64,000 bases of DNA from CAYLNL01 sp964385175 (GCA_964385175.1 CAYLNL010000001.1:62001-126000), one strand, 5' to 3'; shown: positions 26,653 through 36,202, counted from the stretch's first letter. Translations and numbers: made by a program. The notes: generated by a model not told the origin, from the sequence alone.

Positions 26653-27660
26653 ATGTATCAATCTAAAATAGCAGGGTTAGGGTATTACGTACCAGAACGG
26701 GTAGTTACTAATGAAGAGCTTTCTCTGTTGATGGATACCAGTGATGCCTGGATACAAGAACGTACCGGCATACAGGAACGCCGCCACGTAACCGCGGGCG
26801 ATGGCAATACTACAGCCACCATGGGGGTTAAAGCTGCGCGCAGAGCTATAGAGCGGGCGGGAATTTCTGAAAAGGATATTGATTTTATCATTTTTGCTAC
26901 GCTAAGCCCAGATTACTATTTTCCCGGGCCAGGTGTGCTGGTGCAACGGGCGCTAGGTATAAAAACAGTGGGTGCGTTAGATGTTCGCAACCAATGCTCA
27001 GGGTTTGTATATGCCGTTTCGGTGGCAGACCAGTATATAAAAACCGGCATGTATAGCACTATACTGGTTATTGGGTCGGAAGTGCAATCTAAAGGATTAG
27101 ACATGACCACGCGGGGTAGGGGTGTATCTGTAATTTTTGGAGATGGTGCAGGCGCCGCAGTGCTTACCCGTTCCGGAGACCAATCGGGTATTCTTTCTAC
27201 CCACCTGCACTCTGAGGGAGAGTATGCCGAAGAGCTGGCGCTTATTGCCCCGGGAATGGCAAAACGCTGGGTAACGGATATTATAGCAGATACTAATCCT
27301 ACAGATGAGTCATACTTTCCGTATATGAATGGTCAGTTTGTTTTTAAACATGCGGTGGTGCGTTTCGGCGAAGTCATCAAAGAAGGATTAGAAGCAAATG
27401 GATTGCAGGCAAGCGATATTAGTATGTTAATACCCCACCAGGCTAATTTGCGCATTTCGCAATTTGTGCAGCAAAAACTTGGCTTGCGCAATGAACAGGT
27501 GTATAATAATGTAACCACCTACGGGAACACTACGGCGGCTTCCATCCCCATTGCGCTCACGGAAGTATGGGAACAGGGTAAACTTCATAAAGGCGACTGG
27601 GTGGTGCTGGCGGCTTTTGGCAGTGGGTTTACCTGGGGAAGCGTAGTGATGCGCTGGTAA
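26653..27660 (+). CDS. 3-oxoacyl-ACP synthase III family protein (FabH-like)
   Basis: A thiolase-fold condensing enzyme. The Cys-His-Asn triad is present: Cys115 in RNQCSGFVYA, His in IPHQANLR and Asn in YGNTTAASIPIAL. 335 aa, full length. FabH starts fatty acid synthesis from acetyl-CoA and malonyl-ACP. This copy is not next to plsX, rpmF or other fab genes, and Bacteroidota often carry several KAS III paralogues, so it may prime fatty acid synthesis or act in a side pathway. A gene symbol is therefore withheld. Confidence 0.9.
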   Translation: MYQSKIAGLGYYVPERVVTNEELSLLMDTSDAWIQERTGIQERRHVTAGDGNTTATMGVKAARRAIERAGISEKDIDFIIFATLSPDYYFPGPGVLVQRALGIKTVGALDVRNQCSGFVYAVSVADQYIKTGMYSTILVIGSEVQSKGLDMTTRGRGVSVIFGDGAGAAVLTRSGDQSGILSTHLHSEGEYAEELALIAPGMAKRWVTDIIADTNPTDESYFPYMNGQFVFKHAVVRFGEVIKEGLEANGLQASDISMLIPHQANLRISQFVQQKLGLRNEQVYNNVTTYGNTTAASIPIALTEVWEQGKLHKGDWVVLAAFGSGFTWGSVVMRW

Positions 27661-27729
27661 ATCAGCGATGAAGAGAAGGCAATACTCCTAATAAAACCAC
27701 TTTTTTATGGATAGCTTTGGAGCTATGAG

Positions 27730-27785
27730 AGCGCTTTCGCATACGCATACATGCGCACACCTGTGTACTCACAAAGAAAGGCGCT
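27730..27785. repeat. Inverted repeat enclosing a 23-base alternating purine-pyrimidine tract
   Basis: AGCGCTTTC near 27730 pairs with GAAAGGCGCT near 27776-27785 (one bulge). Positions 27738-27760 strictly alternate pyrimidine and purine. It lies between the fabH-type and M13 genes and resembles the elements at 2235 and 60457. Confidence 0.5.
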
Positions 27786-27863
27786 ACGGGCGTTTGTTAT
27801 TCTTTACTACAGGGCTCATTAAGGATAATTTTATAAGTATCAGAAAATCCTAAAATACTGTTA

Positions 27864-27880
27864 ATTCTACAGTGTAGAAT
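27864..27880. promoter_or_regulatory. 17-bp perfect dyad upstream of the M13 peptidase
   Basis: ATTCTACA-G-TGTAGAAT: 8-bp arms around a single G, 57 bases before the ATG at 27938. The TACA/TGTA core resembles operators of BlaI/MecI/CopY-type repressors, although their core usually has a two-base centre. No such regulator is encoded in the window. Confidence 0.4.
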
Positions 27881-27937
27881 GGAAAAACCTGATTTTTTAA
27901 CTACATTGCGCCCAATCAATCGCTAAAACTGACCAAA

Positions 27938-30001
27938 ATGAAGTACTATATGTTAAAATCAATACCTGTAAGTTTTTTAACGCTGCTCCTTACTAATTCC
28001 TGTAAGAAAGATAAAAAAGCAGACGAAGCAGCCGTCTCTGGGATTAACCTGGCGTATATGGACCCTTCCATAAGCCCTAAAGACAATTTTTTTAAGTATG
28101 TAAACGGGAAATGGCTGGATGCAACTGAAATTCCTGCTGACCAAACGGTTTGGGGAAGTTTTAATGAACTGCGGAAGCAAACTGATAATGATGCGCTTGC
28201 CGTGCTTAACGAAGCGTTGAATAACCCTAACTTAGATCCGAAATCAGATCAGGCGAAAGCAGTTTACCTCTACCAAACTATTATGGATACTGTTTCGCGT
28301 AACAAAATGGGGGTAGCGCCTTTAAAACCCTATTTAAATAAGATTGCGGCTGTTAAAAATATACAAGACCTGCAGCAGCTTATAATTGAAATGGAGCCTA
28401 AGGGAGGGATTGGGTTTTATGGATTTGGCGTGCGCGCCGATGCTAAAAACAGCAATCGTAATATTGGTTATTTAGGCGCAGGCGATTTAGGACTGCCTCG
28501 TGATTATTATGTAGATATGGATTCTGATACGAAAGAAAAGCGGGAAAAATACAAGGCATACATTACCCGTATGTTGCAATTTTTGGGAGATGCCGAAACA
28601 GATGCCCGTAAGGCTGCCGAGCGAATACTTGCGTTTGAAACCCGTATGGCTACCCCGAGAATGACTAAGGAAGAGCGCCGCGACCCTGAGAAAAGATATA
28701 ACCCCAGAACGCTCGCAGATTTGCAAAAACTTGTTCCGGTTGTAGATTGGAAAAATTACTTTCAGGCTATAGGCGCTGTTGGCGTAGATACTGTTATTGT
28801 AGGGGAATTGAAGTATTTTGAGACGCTGCAAACTATTTTGAAAGAAAACCGATTGGAGGATTGGAAGAATTATCTCCGATGGACTGCTTTGAATTCTGCG
28901 GCTACCATGTTAAGTGATGAGATTGAAAAAACACAATGGGAATTTTATAGTAAAGAACTTGCAGGCGCCCAGAGCCAAAAACCTCGCGATGAGCGAGCGT
29001 TAGATGCTATTAATCGCTCTGTGGGAGAGGCGTTGGGCAAGCTTTATGTGGAGAAAAAATTTCCGCCCGAAGCCAAAGCTAAAGCTGAAAAAATGATAGC
29101 TAATGTGGTGGATGCGTATGAGAATAGGATTCACCGGTTAGACTGGATGACGGAAGATACTAAGAAAAAAGCCATTGAGAAACTGAGAGCGCTTACCATA
29201 AAAATAGCCTATCCAGATGTGTGGAAAGATTATTCTAAACTTGAGGTGAAAACTATTGCTGATGGGGGCTCATATTTTGAGAATATGCTCAACATCGCTG
29301 CTTGGAATTATAACCGCGATATAGAAAAATTAGGTAAGCCGGTAGATAAAACAGAGTGGTTTATGGCGCCCCAGATTGTGAATGCGTATTTTAACCCGCC
29401 ATATAATGAAATTGTATTCCCGGCGGCTATTTTGCAACCCCCTTTCTATAATTACCTGGCAGATGACCCTATAAACTATGGAGGTATTGGAGCTGTTATC
29501 GGCCATGAAATTTCTCATAGTTTTGATGACTCAGGGGCTAAATATGATAAGGATGGGAATTTGAATAACTGGTGGACAGACGATGACAAGAAGAAGTTTG
29601 AGGAGCGGGGACAAAAATTGGCAGACCAATATAGCGCTATAGAAGTGCTGGATAGTGTTTTTATCAACGGGAAATTTACCCTTGGTGAAAATATTGGGGA
29701 TTTGGGAGGCGTAAATGCAGCGTATGATGCTTTGCAGCTGAGCTTTAAGCAAAACGGAAGAACGGAAACTATAGATGGCTTTACACCCGAACAACGGTTC
29801 TTTATAAGCTGGGCAACGGTATGGCGAACTAAAATGCGCGATGAAGCGTTGAGAAACCGCATTAAGACAGACCCTCACTCTCCGGGAATGTACCGAGCTA
29901 CCCAACCTTTGCGTAATATTGATGCGTTTTATACTGCTTTTGAGATAAAAGAAACCGATAAAATGTATATCGCCCCCAAAGACCGGGTGCAAATTTGGTA
30001 G
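27938..30001 (+). CDS. M13 family metallopeptidase (neprilysin/PepO-like) lipoprotein
   Basis: A zinc endopeptidase of the M13 family. It has a lipoprotein signal peptide with lipobox LLTNSC (Cys near residue 22), so it is membrane-anchored and exported. The catalytic zinc motif is GHEISHSFDD (HExxH), the third ligand lies in ENIGDLGG, and the substrate-binding NAYFNPPYNEIVFPA precedes the site. 687 aa, normal. It stands alone between a dyad-containing promoter region and an intrinsic terminator at 30034-30060. Confidence 0.95.
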   Translation: MKYYMLKSIPVSFLTLLLTNSCKKDKKADEAAVSGINLAYMDPSISPKDNFFKYVNGKWLDATEIPADQTVWGSFNELRKQTDNDALAVLNEALNNPNLDPKSDQAKAVYLYQTIMDTVSRNKMGVAPLKPYLNKIAAVKNIQDLQQLIIEMEPKGGIGFYGFGVRADAKNSNRNIGYLGAGDLGLPRDYYVDMDSDTKEKREKYKAYITRMLQFLGDAETDARKAAERILAFETRMATPRMTKEERRDPEKRYNPRTLADLQKLVPVVDWKNYFQAIGAVGVDTVIVGELKYFETLQTILKENRLEDWKNYLRWTALNSAATMLSDEIEKTQWEFYSKELAGAQSQKPRDERALDAINRSVGEALGKLYVEKKFPPEAKAKAEKMIANVVDAYENRIHRLDWMTEDTKKKAIEKLRALTIKIAYPDVWKDYSKLEVKTIADGGSYFENMLNIAAWNYNRDIEKLGKPVDKTEWFMAPQIVNAYFNPPYNEIVFPAAILQPPFYNYLADDPINYGGIGAVIGHEISHSFDDSGAKYDKDGNLNNWWTDDDKKKFEERGQKLADQYSAIEVLDSVFINGKFTLGENIGDLGGVNAAYDALQLSFKQNGRTETIDGFTPEQRFFISWATVWRTKMRDEALRNRIKTDPHSPGMYRATQPLRNIDAFYTAFEIKETDKMYIAPKDRVQIW

Positions 30002-30033
30002 TAAAAAACACACTTAAAAAGAAAACAAAAGAA

Positions 30034-30060
30034 GCTGCCTTTTTAGGCAGCCTCTTTTTA
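30034..30060. terminator. Terminator between the M13 peptidase and the TPR gene
   Basis: GCTGCCT (30034-30040), TTTT, AGGCAGC (30045-30051), then CTCTTTTT. A-rich sequence on the left means it could also work on the minus strand for the convergent TPR gene. Confidence 0.75.
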
Positions 30061-30105
30061 TAAATGAAGATATATTATTGTACGCCGACCCTTGTTAGGT
30101 CATAC

Positions 30106-30807
30106 CTATTGCTTTTTAGCATCCGTTCCCTGTTGTTTCTGATTTAGAAGTGCTTCGCGTATTTGTTTAGCCAGCGTAAAATTAGGCGCCGTGTTAATAG
30201 CTTCGTCTATGAATTTAAGCGCCGCATCAATCTTCGTTTTATCTTTATTATATTGCCATAACCCATTCAAGTAGCTAAAAGCAGCTTTTATAGGCACCTG
30301 GTAGGGCGGGTTACTTTCATAAAACCGAAACATATCATCTTCTTTTGCATTGTCTAACCCATATTTTATATACGTCTCCACCCTATCAATTTTCCCTATT
30401 TGCAAGTTCAAATCGGCCAATTCATACGCGGTATAAACATTGGGGGAACGCTGGTGCAAGAGCTCATAGTGCTGCACCGCCAGCTGGGGCTGATTGAGTG
30501 CTTTTAAAGATGCGGCTTTCACTTCTAACGCCATATCTGAATCTGCGGTGTTCTTTTCTGAACCCAGTACATTCACCGCCTGCAAATACTGCCCGGAGTT
30601 AGCATACAAGTAGGCCAACGTATCTTTTTGAGCCTTATTAGGCGCCAGGATAGAGAGGTGCGTCAGCGCTTCAATAACTCCACGAACATCACCCTGCTTG
30701 CGCATTTGTGTGTAATAGGCTTTATAATGTTTCAACAAATCATTCTTATTCTGGGCGGTTACCGATAAACCGGCTCCTAAAACCGCTAACCATATTATTC
30801 GTTTCAT
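30106..30807 (-). CDS. Exported tetratricopeptide-repeat protein
   Basis: A 233-aa protein with a signal peptide (MKRIIWLAVLGAGLSVTAQ) followed by helical TPR-like repeats (ALTHLSILAPNKAQKDTLAYLY, then AVQHYELLHQRSPN, and DAALKFIDEAINTAPN). Such proteins act as periplasmic scaffolds; the partner is unknown. It lies 71 bases after the membrane M28 peptidase gene, with a -7 element between them, so cotranscription is possible but not needed. Confidence 0.75.
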   Translation of the reverse strand: MKRIIWLAVLGAGLSVTAQNKNDLLKHYKAYYTQMRKQGDVRGVIEALTHLSILAPNKAQKDTLAYLYANSGQYLQAVNVLGSEKNTADSDMALEVKAASLKALNQPQLAVQHYELLHQRSPNVYTAYELADLNLQIGKIDRVETYIKYGLDNAKEDDMFRFYESNPPYQVPIKAAFSYLNGLWQYNKDKTKIDAALKFIDEAINTAPNFTLAKQIREALLNQKQQGTDAKKQ

Positions 30808-30829
30808 AATCTATAAATTAGTAAGGCAG

Positions 30830-30837
30830 CAAAACTA
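30830..30837 (-). promoter_or_regulatory. -7 element of the TPR gene
   Basis: The minus strand reads TAGTTTTG, a full match to TAnnTTTG, 22 bases before the ATG at 30807. Confidence 0.45.
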
Positions 30838-30878
30838 CTAAAATATTCCGCCCAATAGCAAGTCTTGCCCCATCAATC

Positions 30879-33173
30879 TTAAAACACCATCGTTTTCTTT
30901 ACAAGAATAGCATCATTCCTAACAAAGGGTTTAGGAATCATACCTGCCGGGCGAGGCGATACTTCCATTGATTGCTGTTCCAGCAAATCAAAAGAAATCT
31001 CTTTCAGCTCTATTGAAACGGTATCGCCCTTTCGGAACATAATAGCAATTTCTATAGGCTTTGCCTCTGATACACAATAGTTGAGGAGTTGTTTTTCTGA
31101 ATTTCGCTTCATTTCCTCTAAAGAGGAAGCCCGCAAAAACTGCCCATCCACTGAAAAAGAACTAATAGAAGCTGCATTATCTGTAAATAATTGTAGGTAG
31201 TTCACGGGTCGTTGAGAGGTTATACGGGCTTTTATAACCCGCTTATTTTCCACGAGTGTATCTTTTAAAACCTCTACCAGGGGAGGCGCTATATTTTTCA
31301 CCGTGGTGCGGGTAACATACGTAAACCGCCTTCCATATTGACTCAATGGAGCATGGGTGTTGGTAGCTGTCCATGGTTTTTGATTTTTTCCTATTTTTTT
31401 CTCCGTCCACGTATCCGGCAAATAATCATACGTCCCCCAGAAAGCCTCACCCTTATCTGCATCGAGAAAATACACCAAACTATTAGGTCTGGGTTTAGAT
31501 TCAGTGAACCTTGATTCTATATGCGCTTTCACGATAAAAAAGGCAGCTATAGAGAAACAAATCAATACCAGCGTTTTCTTAGAAGAATACAAACCAAGTA
31601 CCGGCAGGGCCACCCCAAATAAGAGCGTTACCAGGGCTGCACTGGCTATCAGCATTTTTAAACCCAGCGCTACCGGCAACATCTGGATAAAAGGAGCCAT
31701 TACCAACCATACAGGTAGCGTTATTATGCTATACAATATAGGATAAGACCCTCGTTGCCGTATGGTTCCATATAGCAAAAATAGCCCAATATATAAGGGA
31801 ATAATAAAAAACGCAGCGCCCTTCAGTTTCATAACAATCCCTGTATTTATAAGCAACCATACAAAAAGGGGCGCTACCATATAATTGGCGGTTTCCTGGC
31901 GGGTTTTAAGAAAAGAATAGCACAACCAGCAAATGCCAAGAGTTAAAAAGGCGATGGCGGCAATATAAGAATGCCCGTTGTAGGTGAAGCCTTGCAAAAT
32001 TTCCCTGTAAGAGGGGTATAGTTTTAGCAATAACCCCCAACCATAGTGGGCTATGGCAGCGCTGGCAGCAAGGCAGGCAAGAAAAACAGCAAACCCTTTT
32101 AACACGGATTTTAGCGCTAATACCTTATTTTTAAACCCGCTATAACAAATATACCCAAAAGCTATAAAAGCCACCAAAAGCATAGGAAGCGCCCACGAAA
32201 ACGGGTAGCGGTGCAGCCCCAAAAAGGTATTAAAATACACATTATCATTAGAGCTCTTTAACTCCTTTAAATCGGCAGAGGCAAAATAACGGAGCAGGGG
32301 CATCAGGTAAGCGCCCTGGTGTTCCAGCGAGTTGCGGTCTAAATTTTCATAGCTATCTAAAGCAGTGTGATAATCATAATGGTCATCTATGAAAGCAAAA
32401 TTAAACCCATCTATATCTGCATCCTTTCTAAATACCGTTAAATCTGTATCATTTGGGAGCATTTTGTATATGCTATAAGCCAACGAAGTGGCTACCGGGA
32501 AAGGAACATGGGCTTTTTTAAAGGCTTCTACCAATTTTGCATTCCCCCCGTTAGTCTCCATAAACATATAACTGGGGCCGCCACTTCCCCTCGCTTCAAA
32601 ATTCAATACCAGTTTCACCTGCTGGGCCCATGGATGGCTTTTAAGAAAAAGTCCTGCACCGCTCAACTCTAATTCCTCTCCATCTGAAAAAAGAACGATG
32701 ATGTCGTTTTTAGGCGCTGAGCCCGATGCTATGAAAGCCCGTAATCCCTCCAGGATAGTAGCTACCCCGCTGGCATCATCGCTGGCGCCAAGCGAAGAGT
32801 GGGGAGACGAATCGTAATGCGCCAGGAGCAACAACGCCGTTCCATCCCCGGTGCCTTTTATGCGCGCCAACACATTTTGTGGTTTCGAATAGGCTCTATA
32901 AGCATCTAACAGGTATTCTTCCTGGAGAGTTACGTCTAACCCTACTTTTTCTAATTCATCAACCAAATAGCGCTGCACCTCCTTGTGGTAAGGGGCGCCC
33001 ATATAATGAGGTTTTTGTGAAATCTTTTTTACATGAACAAGCGCCCGCTCCGTGGCGAATTGCTCTGATGGAGCCGATTGTTTATGGAAGGTTTGGGGCA
33101 TGAGTGTATAGTAACCCAGGTAAATACCTCCAAATACAATGAGCAGGGAAATAAAACCGCCATATTTTTTCAT
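30879..33173 (-). CDS. Membrane-embedded M28 family metallopeptidase (ERMP1-like layout)
   Basis: A 764-aa protein with an N-terminal membrane anchor, an M28 aminopeptidase domain (LLAHYDSSP, LGASDDASGVAT, SDGEELELSGAG), about eight or nine hydrophobic segments between residues 325 and 560, and a soluble C-terminal domain. This order matches the eukaryotic ER metallopeptidase 1 group and its bacterial relatives. The zinc ligands of the catalytic domain are present, so it is probably an active aminopeptidase facing the periplasm. The substrate is unknown. Confidence 0.85.
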   Translation of the reverse strand: MKKYGGFISLLIVFGGIYLGYYTLMPQTFHKQSAPSEQFATERALVHVKKISQKPHYMGAPYHKEVQRYLVDELEKVGLDVTLQEEYLLDAYRAYSKPQNVLARIKGTGDGTALLLLAHYDSSPHSSLGASDDASGVATILEGLRAFIASGSAPKNDIIVLFSDGEELELSGAGLFLKSHPWAQQVKLVLNFEARGSGGPSYMFMETNGGNAKLVEAFKKAHVPFPVATSLAYSIYKMLPNDTDLTVFRKDADIDGFNFAFIDDHYDYHTALDSYENLDRNSLEHQGAYLMPLLRYFASADLKELKSSNDNVYFNTFLGLHRYPFSWALPMLLVAFIAFGYICYSGFKNKVLALKSVLKGFAVFLACLAASAAIAHYGWGLLLKLYPSYREILQGFTYNGHSYIAAIAFLTLGICWLCYSFLKTRQETANYMVAPLFVWLLINTGIVMKLKGAAFFIIPLYIGLFLLYGTIRQRGSYPILYSIITLPVWLVMAPFIQMLPVALGLKMLIASAALVTLLFGVALPVLGLYSSKKTLVLICFSIAAFFIVKAHIESRFTESKPRPNSLVYFLDADKGEAFWGTYDYLPDTWTEKKIGKNQKPWTATNTHAPLSQYGRRFTYVTRTTVKNIAPPLVEVLKDTLVENKRVIKARITSQRPVNYLQLFTDNAASISSFSVDGQFLRASSLEEMKRNSEKQLLNYCVSEAKPIEIAIMFRKGDTVSIELKEISFDLLEQQSMEVSPRPAGMIPKPFVRNDAILVKKTMVF

Positions 33174-33482
33174 ATCGTGAAATTGAAAGCGTTAAAAATA
33201 CGCATTTCATTTCAGGTAACATAGTTACCTGGAAGGTTTTATAAACGAGTTGTGAAAAATACAAGGAACGGAATTATTTTTTAATTGTATTAAGATGAGA
33301 AAAAGACTCAAAAAAAAACGCTTTTTTGTCTCCCTGTGGAGGTACCTGTGCGCGAGCGTGAAGAATTTTGTAACGTTCTAAAAATCTTCCTACTTTTGTA
33401 GTTTAATTTTTTCTCGCCCTTAAAGAATGTAATTTCAGGAAATTGCCTACCCTTCTCAACTCAACTGTATAAAAAATCAACT
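33174..33482. other. Divergent spacer, no gene seen
   Basis: A 309-base region between the M28 peptidase and the unknown gene at 33483. It contains a complete plus-strand promoter (33367-33398) and otherwise only AT-rich sequence without structure that I can support. Confidence 0.5.
33367..33398 (+). promoter_or_regulatory. Promoter of the unknown gene at 33483
   Basis: TTTG at 33367-33370, 20 bases, TACTTTTG at 33391-33398: both elements with the spacing also seen for the tRNA promoters. The leader would be about 80 bases. Confidence 0.6.
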
Positions 33483-33998
33483 ATGGACTATGAGTTTCTA
33501 ATACCCTGCGTACTCACATTATTACTTGCTGTGTGGAATATTATGCAGCAAAGGAAACTCCAGGAATTAAAAAGAATGGGCGATAAACAACTACACATAC
33601 ACACACTACAATTTGATAAAGAGTTTGAAATTTATTCAGAAATATGGATAGAACTTGTAAAATTGAGAAATAGCATCAGGAAACCAGGACTTCAGCCCGG
33701 CACTCACGGCTCAAAACTAACGGGTGATGAAGTGCTACAAGAAAGACTGGAAAAAACTATTGAAATTGGAAACTCTCTTATAGAAAAGGTGGAACATAAC
33801 AAGCCTTTTTATGCCGCTAAAGTCTATAACAGCTTACATGAGGTTATAAACCTGCTCAATGATGAAATTACAAGATTAGGAGAAATGCCTGGACGAGAAT
33901 ACTGGAAAGAAGGTGAGGCAACTATTTATAAACTACTGTCTGCTACCGAAACAGTATGTGAAACTATAAGGGAGCGAATTGGACTGCTGGAAAAATAA
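33483..33998 (+). CDS. Unknown membrane-anchored protein with helical cytoplasmic or periplasmic domain
   Basis: A 171-aa protein I do not recognise. One N-terminal membrane segment (EFLIPCVLTLLLAVWNIM) is followed by a charged, largely helical region (QQRKLQELKRM, IEIGNSLIEKVEHN, VYNSLHEVINLLNDEI) with no obvious catalytic motif. The good promoter, ATG and absence of overlapping genes support it as real. It is followed after 74 bases by another small unknown gene. Confidence 0.65.
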   Translation: MDYEFLIPCVLTLLLAVWNIMQQRKLQELKRMGDKQLHIHTLQFDKEFEIYSEIWIELVKLRNSIRKPGLQPGTHGSKLTGDEVLQERLEKTIEIGNSLIEKVEHNKPFYAAKVYNSLHEVINLLNDEITRLGEMPGREYWKEGEATIYKLLSATETVCETIRERIGLLEK

Positions 33999-34072
33999 CA
34001 ATATATAAAACCACGTCACTTCAGCATCACCTCCTTTAGAAAACCAACACCATAAAATTTATTACACAACCG

Positions 34073-34405
34073 TTGCTACATATTGATTCTCTTCTTCTAC
34101 AAGCTCAAACAGAAAATTGTTATACCGCCCTCATTCGCCAATTGAATACCGATTTCGCGCGCGCAGGAATAGCCGTTCACTTTAATGAAACGAGCCTTCC
34201 ACAGGCGCTAAAAGACAGCTTGCAGGAAACCCTTAGCCAACTCATGGAAAAACAAACCCACAAGTACCGCCAATTACTCTATTTAATAGATGTTCCCGAA
34301 CAACAAATAAGTGCTATTGAAGATAGTAATGCTGCCGAACAAGCCGCTTTTTTAATCCTTCGGCGCGAATGGCAAAAAGTATCGCTCAGAATGAGAAACG
34401 GATAA
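34073..34405 (+). CDS. Small conserved-type protein of unknown function
   Basis: A 110-aa soluble, helical protein that starts with TTG at 34073 (TTG CTA CAT ATT). The features DSLLLQAQTENCYTALIRQLN and AAFLILRREWQK resemble short unannotated proteins of flavobacteria. No motif suggests a function. Its last 20 bases overlap the convergent outer-membrane gene. The start is uncertain because no ATG is available near the N-terminus. Confidence 0.6.
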   Translation: MLHIDSLLLQAQTENCYTALIRQLNTDFARAGIAVHFNETSLPQALKDSLQETLSQLMEKQTHKYRQLLYLIDVPEQQISAIEDSNAAEQAAFLILRREWQKVSLRMRNG

Positions 34406-34940
34406 AAGGCATAAGCGCACTGCCATAAATACTCTTATCCTCATCATACAACACATCATAGCGGGCACCAACTACCATAAAACCAGCATTATAACCCGCT
34501 CCCAAAAACAACCCCGGGTACCAGTAACTTTCATCTGTATAGCCCGCAGCCTCATAGATAGGCTCAAAATTTCGGTTCACATTAAGCATCTCAAACTCAG
34601 AGGAAAGCTGTATTTCCCGAATAGGGTTGAATAGCCCCAGCACACTACCTCCTATAACAGTAGCTTTATAAGCATCTTTCTGTCCTGCATAAATAACATT
34701 CAACCCGATGCCGGCGCCCACATACCGGTTGAATTGATACACCGCATTAGGAGCTAATGTAATGTTATAAACATCTCCAAACCCGACACTGGCACCCCCT
34801 CCAAACCGAACCCGTTGCCAGAAATTTGATTTTTGCTCTACCTCTGCACTGTCGGCAGACACCTGCCCCTGGGCAGCGAAAACAAACCCCAAAAAGCAGT
34901 AAAAAAACACATACATTCCGGTTATTGAAGCAATTTTCAT
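34386..34940 (-). CDS. Small outer-membrane beta-barrel protein
   Basis: A 184-aa protein with a signal peptide (YVFFYCFLGFVFAAQGQ) and alternating strands, GFGDVYNITLAPNAVYQF among them, ending in Phe (FIRFSF), the usual barrel terminus. Homologues in flavobacteria are sometimes labelled alpha-ketoglutarate decarboxylase, an annotation nothing in this sequence supports. It lies 68 bases after sucC on the same strand, which may be how that label arose. The function is unknown. Confidence 0.75.
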   Translation of the reverse strand: MKIASITGMYVFFYCFLGFVFAAQGQVSADSAEVEQKSNFWQRVRFGGGASVGFGDVYNITLAPNAVYQFNRYVGAGIGLNVIYAGQKDAYKATVIGGSVLGLFNPIREIQLSSEFEMLNVNRNFEPIYEAAGYTDESYWYPGLFLGAGYNAGFMVVGARYDVLYDEDKSIYGSALMPFIRFSF

Positions 34941-35008
34941 ATTCTATTATATTTTATTTACCAGTAACCATCAAAAAACGCACCGCACTACCTGCTCCAT
35001 TCAAAAAA

Positions 35009-36202
35009 CTAACTCAAAACCTCCTGCACCTTATCTGCCGCCTCCTGGAACGCAATAACAGCCTGAACCGCCAAACCCGACTGGTCTATAATTTCTTTGG
35101 CGATTTCTGCATTAGTACCTTGCAACCGTACAATAAGAGGAACCTGTATGGCATTTCCCATACTCTTATAAGCATCTACAATTCCCTGAGCCACCCGGTC
35201 GCAACGCACAATACCCCCGAAAATATTTACGAGGATAGCCCTTACATTCGGGTCTTTTAAAATAATGCGAAAAGCCGTTTCCACCCGTTTTGCATCGGCA
35301 GTGCCACCCACATCGAGAAAATTAGCAGGCTCGCCACCTGCCATTTTAATCAAATCCATTGTAGCCATCGCCAGCCCGGCCCCATTTACCATGCAACCCA
35401 CATTTCCATCTAATTTCACATAGCTCAACCCCGCAGCCTTAGCCTCCACCTCAATAGCATCTTCTTCCCTTAAATCGCGCAACCCTGCATAATCTGGGTG
35501 CCGATAAAGCGCATTCTCATCCAGCGTAACCTTGGCATCTACCGCCACAATTTTATCATCCGAAGTTTTTAAAACCGGGTTAATTTCAAACAAACTCGCA
35601 TCCAATTTCATATACGCCTCGTACAGCCGCGTAACAAACCCTGTCATTTCCTTAAAAGCTGCCCCGCCAAGCCCTAACTTAAAAGCTATGCGGCGCGCCT
35701 GGAACGGAAGCAACCCTACAGCAGGGTCAATCTCTTCTGTAAAAATAAGATGCGGCGTTTTTTCAGCCACCATTTCAATATCCATGCCCCCTTCTGTAGA
35801 ATATACTACCATATTTCGCCCCCGGCTTCGGTTGAGAAGTATAGACATATAAAACTCTTTGGTTTCAGATGGACCCGGGTAATACATATCTTCTGCAATA
35901 AGCACCTGGTGTACTTTTTTACCCTCCCTGGAAGTTTGAGGCGTTACCAGGTTCATCCCGATGATTTTCCCTGCCAAAGCAGCCACTTCCTCCTTACTTT
36001 TAGCCAACTTTACACCGCCTCCTTTTCCCCTGCCCCCGGCGTGAATTTGCGCCTTCACCACATACCATTTCGTTCCTGTTTCCACCGTAAGCTGTTCAGC
36101 GGCGGCAACCGCTTCTTCAACGTTGCTGGCTATACGCCCGCGTTGCACCCGTACACCAAAGCCCGCCAACAACTCTTTTCCCTGGTATTCATGTATATTC
36201 AT
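35009..36202 (-). CDS. sucC: ADP-forming succinyl-CoA ligase, beta subunit
   Basis: SucC joins SucD in converting succinyl-CoA to succinate with ATP or GTP formation, the TCA step after OdhA/SucB. Visible: NIHEYQGKELL start, ATP-grasp segment VKAQIHAGGRGKGGGVKLA, AIDPVDAK-type acidic region (VAVDAKVTLDENA), and the CoA/phosphate loop NIFGGIVRCDRVAQG. 397 aa, normal. sucD is not adjacent, as often in this phylum. A -7 element lies at 36231-36238, divergent from the udk promoter. Confidence 0.97.
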   Translation of the reverse strand: MNIHEYQGKELLAGFGVRVQRGRIASNVEEAVAAAEQLTVETGTKWYVVKAQIHAGGRGKGGGVKLAKSKEEVAALAGKIIGMNLVTPQTSREGKKVHQVLIAEDMYYPGPSETKEFYMSILLNRSRGRNMVVYSTEGGMDIEMVAEKTPHLIFTEEIDPAVGLLPFQARRIAFKLGLGGAAFKEMTGFVTRLYEAYMKLDASLFEINPVLKTSDDKIVAVDAKVTLDENALYRHPDYAGLRDLREEDAIEVEAKAAGLSYVKLDGNVGCMVNGAGLAMATMDLIKMAGGEPANFLDVGGTADAKRVETAFRIILKDPNVRAILVNIFGGIVRCDRVAQGIVDAYKSMGNAIQVPLIVRLQGTNAEIAKEIIDQSGLAVQAVIAFQEAADKVQEVLS

